Source: Pseudomonadota bacterium
GTDB lineage: Bacteria; Pseudomonadota; Gammaproteobacteria; Acidiferrobacterales; UBA6901
Reading direction: 5' to 3'
Assembly: GCA_021819085.1 (NCBI GenBank)
Contig: JAKASJ010000005.1
Span: 1 to 64,000, forward strand
DNA length: 64,000 nt
Part shown: piece after piece, positions 47,750 through 56,159 of the stretch
Layout of the letters: the number at the start of each line of letters is the position of its first letter
How positions within the stretch are numbered: the first letter of the stretch is position 1
Made by a program: the position numbers and the translations under genes
Notes under the pieces: model-generated
The model's database searches: none
Told to the model about the DNA's origin: nothing
What the model saw: the letters and a program-made list of their open reading frames with translations, nothing else

Positions 47750-48580
47750 CTAGCCGCAGGGACTGGCTGGCGCTGAACTGCTGCTGGACGTGGATCTCCC
47801 GCCGCCGCTTCCGGTCTTGCAAGCCTTGTCGGCAGTAATGATGGCGTTACCGGTAGTTGCATATGGAGTGATGGTCGGTGGTACCTCGGCGTTCTCTGGA
47901 GGATTATAGTTCAGTGAGCCAGTCGCCACATCTGTGCGCCAGGGCGAATCTGCAGGCATATTGTATCCACCGCTCATGTTTTGTGCATAGCCCAGCGCTC
48001 CCCGTTCGACCCAGGCGCTATCATAGAACTTGACCGGCGGGCCCATGACCACCGACGGGGGCAATCCCCGTGATCATGGTGCGATAGGTCGTGCGACAGT
48101 TAGGCATGAATGGTTTTCCCGGGGACATCGCCGATGGCGTCCACTGTCACGCCGTTGGGCGGGGTCTCTACCGTCCCCAATGGATGAGTGATGAGTTTTT
48201 GCAGCCAGGCCTGATCGAAGTAGCCATTAGCAAGCATCCTTGCTGTTCACCAGTCCGTCTCCGCTCAAGTTGCCCATAACGGCGCTGGTGCTGTGCTGGG
48301 TCCCGAAACTGTTGTTGGCGTACGGGTTCGCAGCAGCTCCGGGTCCCCATAATAATCGTTGCTCCCGGGCAGTTGAGGAAATTGAGGTCCGCCGCACCGC
48401 GGATATGTCCCGCGATAGCCACAGGGCATGGCCCTCTTGCAGCCGTGACGCAGTTGGTTTGTCCGACCGTCTGGTCCTGGACGCCGGCGTATTCGGCGGG
48501 TGAGCGTGCATCCCAGATCAAGGGGCGGCCGGGCGGCGTATCGGTGCCCAGGGCGACTTTGAGCATCTCCTCGAGACCCG
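47750..48580 (-). pseudogene. Rhodanese-domain sulfurtransferase, decayed
   Basis: The reading frame at the 5' end gives GLEEMLKVALG, RPLIWDARSPAEYAGVQD and GHIRGAADLNFLNCPGA, typical of a rhodanese domain. The continuation jumps to other frames: NPYANNSFGTQ and GDGLVNSKDA, then NGYFDQAWLQKLITH, then CRTTYRTMITGIAP, then GPPVKFYDSAWVERGALGYA, ending near 47750. At least three frame changes are needed, and the catalytic-loop CRTTYRT survives only as a fragment. The upstream half is missing at 48580. The parent was a secreted or periplasmic two-part rhodanese of the kind I know from sulfur oxidisers. It is nonfunctional. Confidence 0.75.
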
Positions 48581-48582
48581 CC

Positions 48583-49176
48583 GGTACTTATCGCCTGAAA
48601 GCCGTCGAGATCCATGTGCCGCCGCTACGCGAACGGAATGGGGACGTCCCGGTGCTCGCGAACTGTTTCATCGCAAAAAATTCGCTCAAGCTCGGAAAAA
48701 AGATCGAAGGCCTTACGACACCGGCTCTTGGGGCTCTGCTGTGCTACGGCTGGCCCGGTGACGTTCGCGATCTGGAAAATGTCGTGCAGCGTATGATAAT
48801 CCTGAGCGAGACGGAGCTGCTCGATGTGGACGTTCTGCCTTCTGAGCTGGTCAAGTCCGCAGAGAGTCTTCCGAAGGCGCTGGATCGGATGGCGCCTCAG
48901 AGTCTTGATGAAATCGAAATGTTTCTCTTCCCGAAGACCTTGCGCGAAACCAAGGGAAACCGCGCGCTGGCCGCGGAGATCCTTGGCATCGACAAGGCCA
49001 CGCTGTGGCAGAAGATCAGGCGCTACAACCGGGAGGCGGAGACGGGAGCAGAGCACGCCGAACGGTTTCCCGACGCATCAAAATTGCAGGTGCAGCAGGA
49101 AACGCGCCGGGCAGCCAGCGGAATCGCGTGCCGCAAGACTGTCCCGGTTGGGACAGTCGGTGGCAGGCTGGGTTAG
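48583..49176 (+). pseudogene. NtrC-family sigma-54 activator, C-terminal fragment
   Basis: This reads YRLKAVEIHVPPLRERNGDV (end of the AAA+ domain), YGWPGDVRDLENVVQRM (sensor II region) and a C-terminal Fis-type helix-turn-helix (KTLRETKGNRALAAEILGI, DKATLWQKIRRYNRE). The GAFTGA loop, Walker A/B and any receiver domain are absent. The frame continues open upstream into antisense rhodanese sequence, which is not regulator-like. Without Walker motifs it cannot remodel sigma-54 holoenzyme. It joins the rhodanese pseudogene head to head within a few bases. Confidence 0.8.
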
Positions 49177-49386
49177 TCGCAGGCAATGACCTGCGTTCAC
49201 GCATCATCACGCACCAGGAACACCGGGAGCGTGGCACCGATCCGGGGGTTCATTGTTATTGTCTCCGTGCGGCGTCTGCCGCCCAAGCCATTCGGGAGCC
49301 AGTCAAGAAAATGAACGCAGCAAGAAGCTCGCGCGGACCCGTGGCCTGCCGGGGACTAATGTATGCCTGTCTGCGAAAGGTGCTGG

Positions 49387-49860
49387 CTAAAACGGAATAT
49401 CGTCATCAAAATCATCAGCCGTGCCACCGCCCTTGCCGGCCTGGCCGCCTGCCGCGGCAGGCGAGCGCGTTTCCCCCATCGGGGTCTGATCCATATCCGC
49501 ATCTGCTGGCACCCCGCGCCCTTCGCGCGATCCGAGCATCTGCATTTCGCCGGCGACGATTTCCGTGGTATAGCGATCCTTGCCTTCCTTGTCCTGCCAT
49601 TTGCGTGTCTGCAGGCGTCCTTCGACGTAGATTTGCGCGCCTTTCTTCAGATATTCACCAGCGATTTCGGCCAGACGGTTGAAAAATACCACCCGGTGCC
49701 ACTCGGTCCGTTCCTGTTTTTCGCCGCTGGTCTTGTCCTTCCATGATTCTGATGTGGCCAAAGTGATGTTGGCGATCGCACCGCCATTGGGGGAATAGCG
49801 GACCTCCGGATCCTTGCCGAGATGGCCTACCAGTATGACCTTGTTGACGCCGCGTGCCAT
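49387..49860 (-). CDS. ssb: Single-stranded DNA-binding protein
   Basis: This 157-residue protein has an OB fold (1-110; [40 protein letters not shown]), a Gly-rich linker and the acidic tip DDFDDDIPF that recruits SSB partners. AGGAGG precedes the ATG. Confidence 0.99.
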   Translation of the reverse strand: MARGVNKVILVGHLGKDPEVRYSPNGGAIANITLATSESWKDKTSGEKQERTEWHRVVFFNRLAEIAGEYLKKGAQIYVEGRLQTRKWQDKEGKDRYTTEIVAGEMQMLGSREGRGVPADADMDQTPMGETRSPAAAGGQAGKGGGTADDFDDDIPF

Positions 49861-50285
49861 ATGTCATTCCTCCTAGCGTTGGCCACAGGGCCTGCCCGTT
49901 GAAGATGAAAAAACAGGTTCTCTGTGGCGGTATTATGAAAATCGTATCTTATCTGGAAGACTCCAAATTGACATCCTCCTCGCATCACGGGTCCCGGAAG
50001 GACTTCCCGGGAACGCCCTGGATTGGGGCAGTACATTGGTTGGCATGCCGTGAGGAGGGCCGAGGACTGCGGATTCCGGTGTAGCCGGAGGCGTCTGTCA
50101 GGATGTGGAGTTCGTGGCGGATCTTCGCGAAAAAGGCGGCAACCGGTGTCCGGGGCGGATTGCAGTGAAAACCGGCTCTGCAGCCCATGCCGTGGCGCCA
50201 GTCAGAAAAGACGGGTGGTGTCAGGTAAGGAAGCATGCACTTTCATATGTCGGGAGCGGGCTCGCACACTCCGTTCCCGACCGTC
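49861..50285. other. Intergenic with possible IS200/IS605-type end
   Basis: TTGACATCCTCCTCGC (about 49967-49982), followed by the hairpin CCCGGAAGGACTTCCCGGG, resembles the terminal sequence and adjacent hairpin of IS200/IS605 elements. No transposase remains. The rest shows no gene. The promoter of the leftward ssb should lie near 49861-49930. Confidence 0.3.
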
Positions 50286-50837
50286 CTACTTGCCGGGAGA
50301 AGGTGCCGATGAAGTGATGTCGCCCAGATGAAGCGACAACGTTCCGTTACGGCGATCCTGGTAGTAATAGCGTAATGTGCGCTGGATTGCGGGGAAGGCC
50401 AATTCGTCCCACGGGATGTTCGCCTCATGAAACAGCGCCACCTCGAGGCTCTCGGTCCCTGGTGCGTAATCGGCGTTGAGCAGCTGGCCGTGGAATATCA
50501 GATAGACCTGGTTGATATGCGGCAAATTGAACAGGCTGAACAGCGACCCGATGGCAACGTTCGCATTTGCCTCTTCCATGGCCTCACGTGCCGCAGCTTC
50601 AGCCGTGGTTTCACCGTTTTCCATGAATCCGGCGGGCAGCGTCCACAGCCCGTAGCGCGGGTTGATGGCGCGACGGCACAACAAGATCTCGTCGCCGCGC
50701 TCGGGGATGCATCCGACCACCAGTTTCGGGTTTTGGTAGTGGATAGCCTGGCAACGCTCGCAAACATAGCGGGGAAGGTTGTCGCCGGGCGGAATCCTCA
50801 GGCTCACCGGGGCACCGCAGTCGCTGCAATATTTCAT
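50286..50837 (-). CDS. Nudix hydrolase with N-terminal zinc ribbon
   Basis: This 183-residue protein has a zinc ribbon (CSDCG and CERCQ, residues 4-30). A Nudix box follows: GFMENGETTAEAAAREAMEEAN, matching GX5EX7REUXEEXGU except the last Gly (Ala-Asn here). The layout resembles NudC-like or ADP-ribose-type pyrophosphatases, but the substrate cannot be read from the sequence. It likely stands alone. Confidence 0.85.
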   Translation of the reverse strand: MKYCSDCGAPVSLRIPPGDNLPRYVCERCQAIHYQNPKLVVGCIPERGDEILLCRRAINPRYGLWTLPAGFMENGETTAEAAAREAMEEANANVAIGSLFSLFNLPHINQVYLIFHGQLLNADYAPGTESLEVALFHEANIPWDELAFPAIQRTLRYYYQDRRNGTLSLHLGDITSSAPSPGK

Positions 50838-51314
50838 CGCCGAGATGAACGTCCTGGGGTATCAGGCCCCTGCGGGGAGAATGCCCATTATATATCCTCC
50901 GTCAATCGACTTTGACAGATTCCGGAGTGTGTGCGATCCGTCCGCGACGCGCATCAGTCATCGGTTTCGTGTCGGAATGCCTGCAGGTCCGGTCTCTTTC
51001 CGGCGGTTCGGCGCACGTCGGGAAGGCGGTCTGTCCGGTTGGCGTGCGGCTTGTATGCGTGCCCAGGGGGCGCTGTCGCTGCAGTGTTTCGGAGGAGATC
51101 TCTACCCTGGCAGACCGCAATGAAGGGCGATGCCGATCAGGCAGGTCCGGTCGGGGCGGGGCCCGGGAATGCCGGCATCAAGGGTCCGTGCGGGAGGCAG
51201 GGGGATCCGTGTATGAGATCCGCGCAGTCCCGCTGCCACCGCCGCAAGCGCGTACGGACGGTGAGCCAGGGAGAAATCGCGAACGGACAACATGCTGCCG
51301 CATGCCCGGCGGCA
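50838..51314. other. Intergenic; Nudix promoter at its left edge
   Basis: On the minus strand TATAAT (revcomp of 50887-50892) lies 50 bases before the Nudix ATG; an obvious -35 is not seen. The rest of the stretch has no supported gene. Confidence 0.5.
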
Positions 51315-51339
51315 GCGAAAGGGCGGCGATGCGCCGCCC
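51315..51339 (-). terminator. Terminator-like hairpin after the HU-type gene
   Basis: An 8-bp stem GGGCGGCG/CGCCGCCC with a 3-base loop (51321-51339) is followed on the minus strand by TTTCGC. The U-tract is short. Confidence 0.6.
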
Positions 51340-51375
51340 TGCCGGAAGGCGCATCACCGCCGATGAATCTTTAAT

Positions 51376-51699
51376 TCAGACCATTTCCTTGAGCGATTTC
51401 AGCGGCTGGACCTTGACCACGTTACGGGCCGGCTTGGCCTTGAACGTGACTTCTTCCTTGGTGAAGGGGTTGATTCCCTTGCGGGCAGGTACGGCCGGTT
51501 TACGTACGACCTTCAGTTTCATCAGCCCGAACATGTTGATGACGCCGGGGCCGTTCTTGAGATCGCGGCGGATCAGGTTGGAGAGGTGCTCGAACACCGC
51601 ATTGACATCTTTGCGCTTCAGATCGGTTTTGTCTGAAATGTAGGTCAGGATTTCGGACTTGGTGGTGGGTTTCTTCGTCGCCTTGCCTTTTGTTGCCAT
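51376..51699 (-). CDS. HU/IHF-family DNA-binding protein
   Basis: This 107-residue protein has an HU/IHF fold at about 13-105. It has KSEILTYISDKTDLKRKDVNAVF, GPGVINMFGLMKLKVV, the beta-arm region PARKGINPFTKEEV and TFKAKPARN. A Lys/Thr-rich extension of about 12 residues precedes the fold. The arm lacks the strict RNPQTG of canonical HU (it reads RKGINPFT). It binds and bends DNA; this paralogue resembles the HU-like proteins of sulfur-oxidising and other environmental gammaproteobacteria. TTGGGAGC precedes the ATG. Confidence 0.88.
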   Translation of the reverse strand: MATKGKATKKPTTKSEILTYISDKTDLKRKDVNAVFEHLSNLIRRDLKNGPGVINMFGLMKLKVVRKPAVPARKGINPFTKEEVTFKAKPARNVVKVQPLKSLKEMV

Positions 51700-51861
51700 G
51701 AGTTGCTCCCAATGGTGTGGTTAACAAAAACTGCGCTAAAGTAGCATAATTTCCGCTGAAAATAGAAGGGGCGGCATTCGTCTGCGATCGGTTGTTCTGC
51801 TGCAATGACTGCAGCATCGTCCGCTCGATTGAATGGAACTTAAACTTCATACCGTAACAAA

Positions 51862-52524
51862 ATGAAACGTAACGTGGTTTGGCTGTCGGTTTTTGCGATC
51901 GCGATGGCGCTTCTCGAGGCTGCGGTCGTGATCTATCTCCGGCGGCTCTATTACCCCACAGACGTGCGGAGGATCTTTCCTCCGAGGATGCTTGCACATC
52001 TGGACCTGGTGCTGGAGCTCGCGCGCGAAGCCGCCACGTTGATCATGCTCCTCGGCGTCGCCCTGCTTGCCGAGCGAGGATTCGTACGCGTATTTGCGGC
52101 ATTTGTCTACGCTTTCGGTTTATGGGACATTTTTTACTATGTCTGGCTCAAGGTCTTCATCGGCTGGCCCGTGCGCTGGGGAGAATGGGATATTCTGTTT
52201 CTGATTCCCTGGGCCTGGCTCGGCCCGTGGGTAGCCGCGGTGGCCGTGGCCGCGCTGTTCGTGCTCTGGGGTGGCGCCGTCCTGACGCTGCGCGGGGTCT
52301 GCCACGTTACCCTTTCTGAAGGCGCGGTGTTCGTCGCCGGGACGACGCTGGTGCTGGTGTCCTTTCTGCAACCGGCCTTTGGCCTGCTCAGCCGCGGACA
52401 ACTGGCACTGGCCGCATACCGTCCGGGAAATTTCTGGTGGGGGACCTATGTTGCCGGACTGGCACTGATGGCGGTGGCTTTGGTTTGGATCTTCATCGAC
52501 GGCAGGCGAGAGGCTTCGCAATGA
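51862..52524 (+). CDS. Multi-pass membrane protein of unknown function
   Basis: This 220-residue protein has about six hydrophobic segments (about 5-24, 52-68, 73-96, 103-124 region, 129-146, 152-172, 190-212). A short basic stretch YLRRLYYPTDVRRIFPPRM follows the first. I do not recognise a family. It overlaps the HNH gene by four bases (ATGA), so the two are translationally coupled. Its start is divergent from the HU gene with a 162-base gap. Confidence 0.75.
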   Translation: MKRNVVWLSVFAIAMALLEAAVVIYLRRLYYPTDVRRIFPPRMLAHLDLVLELAREAATLIMLLGVALLAERGFVRVFAAFVYAFGLWDIFYYVWLKVFIGWPVRWGEWDILFLIPWAWLGPWVAAVAVAALFVLWGGAVLTLRGVCHVTLSEGAVFVAGTTLVLVSFLQPAFGLLSRGQLALAAYRPGNFWWGTYVAGLALMAVALVWIFIDGRREASQ

Positions 52525-52922
52525 CAAGGCAGGCAGATGGTTCAGGTGGAAACAAGGGCGGATCGGGCCGGCTCGACGACGTTGTGGCACGGGCGCGTCG
52601 GGAGCGGGATGAACGCCTGAAGGGATACCGCGAGCTTTCGCTCAGGATCCATCCCTGGGTGTGCGGCCGGTGCGGCCGCTCGTTCACGCGCGAGAATCTG
52701 CATCTGCTTACGGTTCACCACAAGGACCATAATCACGACAACAATCCGCTGGATGGCAGCAACTGGGAGAACCTCTGCATCTACTGCCATGACAACGAAC
52801 ATGCCCGCTATCTGGATCACCAGGCCGGTGCAGGCGTTGCGAGCGGTACGCCATCGGACGGACGGCAGGATGCGACCAACCGGCCATTTGAACGTCTCAA
52901 GGACCTCCTGAAGCCGAAATAG
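52521..52922 (+). CDS. yajD: HNH nuclease-domain protein, YajD-like
   Basis: This 133-residue protein contains an HNH fold (about 45-105): VCGRCG, LLTVHHKDHNHDNNPLDG, NWENLCIYCHDNEH. The zinc/metal ligands CxxC, HH and CxxCHxxxH are all present. YajD is a conserved proteobacterial protein of unestablished function. I chose ATG 52521, which overlaps the preceding stop. Confidence 0.88.
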   Translation: MTRQADGSGGNKGGSGRLDDVVARARRERDERLKGYRELSLRIHPWVCGRCGRSFTRENLHLLTVHHKDHNHDNNPLDGSNWENLCIYCHDNEHARYLDHQAGAGVASGTPSDGRQDATNRPFERLKDLLKPK

Positions 52923-53120
52923 CCCCGCCGGTTCCGGACCGGAATCCGGCATTCGCCCGGTATCTTTGATAGATGATCCCGCCGATGCGTGTGCAGCAAC
53001 TCAGGACAGCCGATTCGACCAGATTGACCAGACTGTGCGGTCCGTGGCCGGGCAGGATCCGCCCGGGTTGCTAGCCTTTAACCGGCGAAAGGCGACCGCT
53101 GCCGCAGCGTATCGCGACCA

Positions 53121-54287
53121 TCATCCGCCCGGCTTCTCCGGCAACTCGATCTCCGGGCGCCCGATCTCCGGGCGCTCAATGTCGGGACGTTCGATATCGG
53201 GACGTTCGATGTCTGGCCTTTCGTGCGACTCGGGCCGCGTGCTGGCGGCGGGTCGGGGTGCCAGCGGCGACGGAAGATCCACCCGCATCGGATCCGCACG
53301 CAGTACCACCCGGTTTACGAGTACGCTGCCGTCCGGTTCGGCCACGCCGCGCACCGCGATTGCCGTGCCGGCCCGTGCGTCAGCGGCGGTCCCGCCACTG
53401 AAGTGTGTCCGTGCCGTGTAGCGCAGCGGTACACCGTTGGCAAGCAACACATCAGAGCCGGACCGGGCCTCGACGTAGCCCGACATCTCCACCGCCGTGC
53501 CCGGAGCGCCGACGGGGGCGAGGACGGGTTGCACGCGCATCACGACCGGCATGCCTCGCACGTAACGACCCGTGGCCCGCACCTGCTCGCCGATCGCAAT
53601 TCCCGTGAACGGTCCGGAAGCCGCCAGGGTCCGGGTGCCGATGGTCAGATGCCCCTGTGTCCGGTTGATCGCGCGTACGGGTCCGCTCAGCAGGAAGGTC
53701 GTTGCCGGCGCGCGTACTACGCGTGTCGCTACCCAACGCCCGTTGCCGCGGGCCAGCGCGCTGATGCGGACCGCATCGCCGGCGTGAAGCTGTGCCAGTT
53801 CCAGGCGCGGCGCCCCGGGGCCGCCGGTTCGCGTCTCGGCCGTGACGTGAACCACTTGGCCGAGGAGCGTGAAGCTTCCTGCGTGTGTAGTCACCTTTTC
53901 GATGCGTCCGGCGAGTGCGACCCGGACGTGTACCGAGTCGGCGGTCAATCGCCCGTCCGGTTTGGCCTGTGCCTGCACGAGGACCACGTCCCCGAGGTGC
54001 ACATCCCGGACGGTGCCCGGGCGGCCATCAAGGCGATAACCGGTCGTATCGTTGAGTAAGTACTCACTTCCATTGACGTAGATGCTCCCGAAGCGCTGTA
54101 CCACTCCGAAGCTGCTTATCCCGGTACCGCCGATGCCTTCGCGGGTGATTCCCGTACCGCCGATCCCGCCTCCGGACCCCGGGTCGGTGGCGTCTGCCGG
54201 GAGCGGCGCCGCCAGGAGCAACAGGCCAGAGAAAAGCGCGAAAAGCACCCGTCGGCCAATAGGCCCTTTAATAACGCATTTGCTCAT
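53121..54287 (-). CDS. Exported DUF5666 protein with RPD-repeat tail
   Basis: This 388-residue protein has a signal peptide (MSKCVIKGPIGRRVLFALFS to about 33), then GGIGGTGITREGIGGTGI, then several repeats of DUF5666-like beta domains (about 60-330). The last 34 residues are a repeat tail: HERPDIERPDIERPDIERP, EIGRPEIELPEKPGG. DUF5666 is a small OB-like domain of unknown function, common in exported proteins. Start 54287 gives a clean signal peptide; a longer frame has no such signal. It lies four bases downstream of the DUF6502 stop, so the two form an operon. Confidence 0.82.
   Translation of the reverse strand: MSKCVIKGPIGRRVLFALFSGLLLLAAPLPADATDPGSGGGIGGTGITREGIGGTGISSFGVVQRFGSIYVNGSEYLLNDTTGYRLDGRPGTVRDVHLGDVVLVQAQAKPDGRLTADSVHVRVALAGRIEKVTTHAGSFTLLGQVVHVTAETRTGGPGAPRLELAQLHAGDAVRISALARGNGRWVATRVVRAPATTFLLSGPVRAINRTQGHLTIGTRTLAASGPFTGIAIGEQVRATGRYVRGMPVVMRVQPVLAPVGAPGTAVEMSGYVEARSGSDVLLANGVPLRYTARTHFSGGTAADARAGTAIAVRGVAEPDGSVLVNRVVLRADPMRVDLPSPLAPRPAASTRPESHERPDIERPDIERPDIERPEIGRPEIELPEKPGG
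53124..53225 (-). repeat. 15-bp repeats encoding ERPDI
   Basis: Three ERPDI units, then ERPEI and GRPEI, are encoded by degenerate 15-bp repeats. They close with ELPEK. The same closing pattern appears in the small protein at 56160. Confidence 0.85.
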
Positions 54288-54291
54288 GGGG

Positions 54292-55140
54292 TTACTCACG
54301 CCCTCCGCGTCGCGATTCTTTGCCGGGCTCGACCCGGCTTGCTTCTTCGTAGTAGTAGATGCCCAGGCGCATGCGCCGGCAATCTGGACCCGGGGCGGCG
54401 CGCGCCGCCTCATTGAGTGGCATGACACGCTGATTGGCCTCCCTCAGAAACGCTTCGGAGAGCTGTGTAAGCGCCGGGCGTACCGCAGCCAGATCCTCGC
54501 GCGCAATGACCTCGTAGTACACGGCCCGCTCCAGGAAGGCTTCGCCCTGGCCGGAGATATTGTGCAGAGCGCTCGACAGGTGATCGCCTACATTTGCTCC
54601 GAGGAAGGCAAGCTTGTCTTCAGGCAGGGCTGAGACGTAAGCGGTCTTCAGCAGTCGCACTGTGTCGCCCTCGACCGTCGCCACTCCTACCCGCACCAGT
54701 TCTTCGAGAACGACGCTGGGGCGCACGTCTGCCTTGATCGCACGCACGAGGGTTTCGAAACTCACGCGGCTGTTCGCGGCGCGACGCAGCAGCGCCCGGG
54801 GGCGCCCGTCGCGGTCGAGGAAACGGGGCAGGGACACCCAGGCGGCTACCGCGCGCGCGGCCAGGTTCGCCCCGGGGCGCAAAACGTGGGGTTTGGTGCC
54901 GGCGCGCGCCTGTGTCCGCAGGCGCTTCACGTCTTTTCGGTGGATGCCGGTCAGCAGGCTCATACGGCTGTCGGAGACGGTGCCGGGATCCGCACCATCG
55001 TGCTGCTCCGCAGCGCCGATGTACACCTCCTTGAGCGCGTCGCTGAGGGCCGGATAGGTTACGCCCCGACCAATGAGGTAGCGGACGAGGGGGGCGAGGA
55101 TCGCCCGGATGGCGGCCTTCAGTGCAGCGTCCACGATCAT
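54292..55140 (-). CDS. DUF6502-family protein, possible DNA-binding regulator
   Basis: This 282-residue soluble protein matches DUF6502: LVRYLIGRGVTYPALSDALKEV (18-39), RMSLLTGIHRKDVKRLR (59-75) and SRVSFETLVRAI. The N-terminal third looks like a winged helix-turn-helix. I infer that it binds DNA. It has no signal peptide, in contrast to its operon partner. It is divergent from the outer-membrane gene across a 212-base region with two dyads. Function not established. Confidence 0.75.
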   Translation of the reverse strand: MIVDAALKAAIRAILAPLVRYLIGRGVTYPALSDALKEVYIGAAEQHDGADPGTVSDSRMSLLTGIHRKDVKRLRTQARAGTKPHVLRPGANLAARAVAAWVSLPRFLDRDGRPRALLRRAANSRVSFETLVRAIKADVRPSVVLEELVRVGVATVEGDTVRLLKTAYVSALPEDKLAFLGANVGDHLSSALHNISGQGEAFLERAVYYEVIAREDLAAVRPALTQLSEAFLREANQRVMPLNEAARAAPGPDCRRMRLGIYYYEEASRVEPGKESRRGGRE

Positions 55141-55200
55141 ACTCTGATGCCCCCGCCCCGACCGCCCATCGGCCGGTTTAAATCAAGCATAGCATGCCGC

Positions 55201-55257
55201 TTGACCGTGGGAAAAGTTCCCACTAAGATTCGTTCCGCTTGTGGGAAATGTTCCACC
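55201..55257 (+). promoter_or_regulatory. Divergent-locus promoter with two operator dyads
   Basis: TTGACC (-35, 55201-55206) and TAAGAT (-10, 55224-55229) are separated by exactly 17 bases. That spacer is the perfect dyad GTGGGAA-AAG-TTCCCAC. A second, imperfect copy, GTGGGAA-ATG-TTCCACC, covers 55241-55257, beginning about five bases after the expected start. Centre spacing is 34 bp, about three turns. The promoter faces the outer-membrane gene. A regulator bound here should block or remodel it; DUF6502 is the closest candidate. Confidence 0.75.
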
Positions 55258-55352
55258 GCTTAGTAAGGTGGCGGACGGGCGGCGGGGGGTCCGGGGTGCA
55301 GGTTCAGCGTCCGTCCCAGCCGTGTTTCTGAATCGACGACAAGGAGCGATGA

Positions 55353-56129
55353 ATGATCTGCAAGTCCAGTGTGGCCGCAGTGCTTGTGGCCGCGGGTGTG
55401 GTGGGTGCCAGCACGGTGGCACAGGCCGCCGGCAGCACGGTAGTCGGGGTCGCACCGGCATACTACGAGGGCGACTATGGCACCTCTTCGACCACGCAGA
55501 TCTATTATCTGCCGTTTTATGTCAAGTATCAGAAGGACAATCTGACGCTCAAGGCGACGGTGCCGCTACTGTCGGTGCACAGCACCGGTGCGATCCTCTC
55601 CGGGGGTACGGTGGTCGGAAATCGCGGCGCAACCAGGAGTACGACCGAAAGCGGCCTGGGCGACATCTGGCTCGAGGGCCGCTACCGTATCCGCGGTATC
55701 GGCTCTGCCCCCGACATTCTTCCTTATGCCAAGATCAAGCTCGGCACAGCCTCGCGCAGCTCCGGACTCGGTACCGGCGAGAACGACTACGAGGGCGGGG
55801 TCGGGTTCGAGTGGTCAGTGGGCAGGTCGTTGTTCCCGTTTGCCGATGTCGGTTACCGGATTGTCGGCTCGGCTCCCGGGCTGACACTGCAGAATATCTT
55901 GACCTATGACGGCGGAGCCAGCATGCAGCTGGATCGCCAGAACTTTCTGACCGGCATGTTCGCCGGTCACCAATCCGAGCAGCCGGGTTTTCCAGACGCT
56001 GCCGACGCCATCATCGCCTGGAACTATTACCCGCAGCCCGGCCATGGTCTTCAGGTCTACTTCGACAAGGGATTGAGCAATGGAAGCCCGAATTGGGGAG
56101 TCGGAGTAGGTGTGGAACGGCCCTTTTAG
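55353..56129 (+). CDS. Outer-membrane beta-barrel-like protein
   Basis: This 258-residue protein has a signal peptide (MICKSSVAAVLVAAGVVGAS to about 26) and alternating-polarity strands (AYYEGDYG, IYYLPFYVKY, LKATVPLLSV, DIWLEGRYRI, YAKIKLGTASR, GVGFEWSVGR). It ends in VGVGVERPF, an aromatic C-terminus typical of BAM-inserted barrels. The pattern resembles the MetA-pathway/'transporter' family (PF13557), but I cannot assign a substrate. AAGGAG precedes the ATG. It is followed at 30 bases by the RPD-tail gene. Confidence 0.8.
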   Translation: MICKSSVAAVLVAAGVVGASTVAQAAGSTVVGVAPAYYEGDYGTSSTTQIYYLPFYVKYQKDNLTLKATVPLLSVHSTGAILSGGTVVGNRGATRSTTESGLGDIWLEGRYRIRGIGSAPDILPYAKIKLGTASRSSGLGTGENDYEGGVGFEWSVGRSLFPFADVGYRIVGSAPGLTLQNILTYDGGASMQLDRQNFLTGMFAGHQSEQPGFPDAADAIIAWNYYPQPGHGLQVYFDKGLSNGSPNWGVGVGVERPF

Positions 56130-56159
56130 TGGGTGTCAATGAAACAGGAGGACTTTGTC

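Noticed and set aside
50105-50317. A small open frame after ssb
   Set aside because: No domain, no ribosome binding site and it ends near the converging Nudix gene.
53124-53225. 15-bp repeats considered as a CRISPR array
   Set aside because: There are no spacers, the units are in frame with a coding gene and no cas genes are near.
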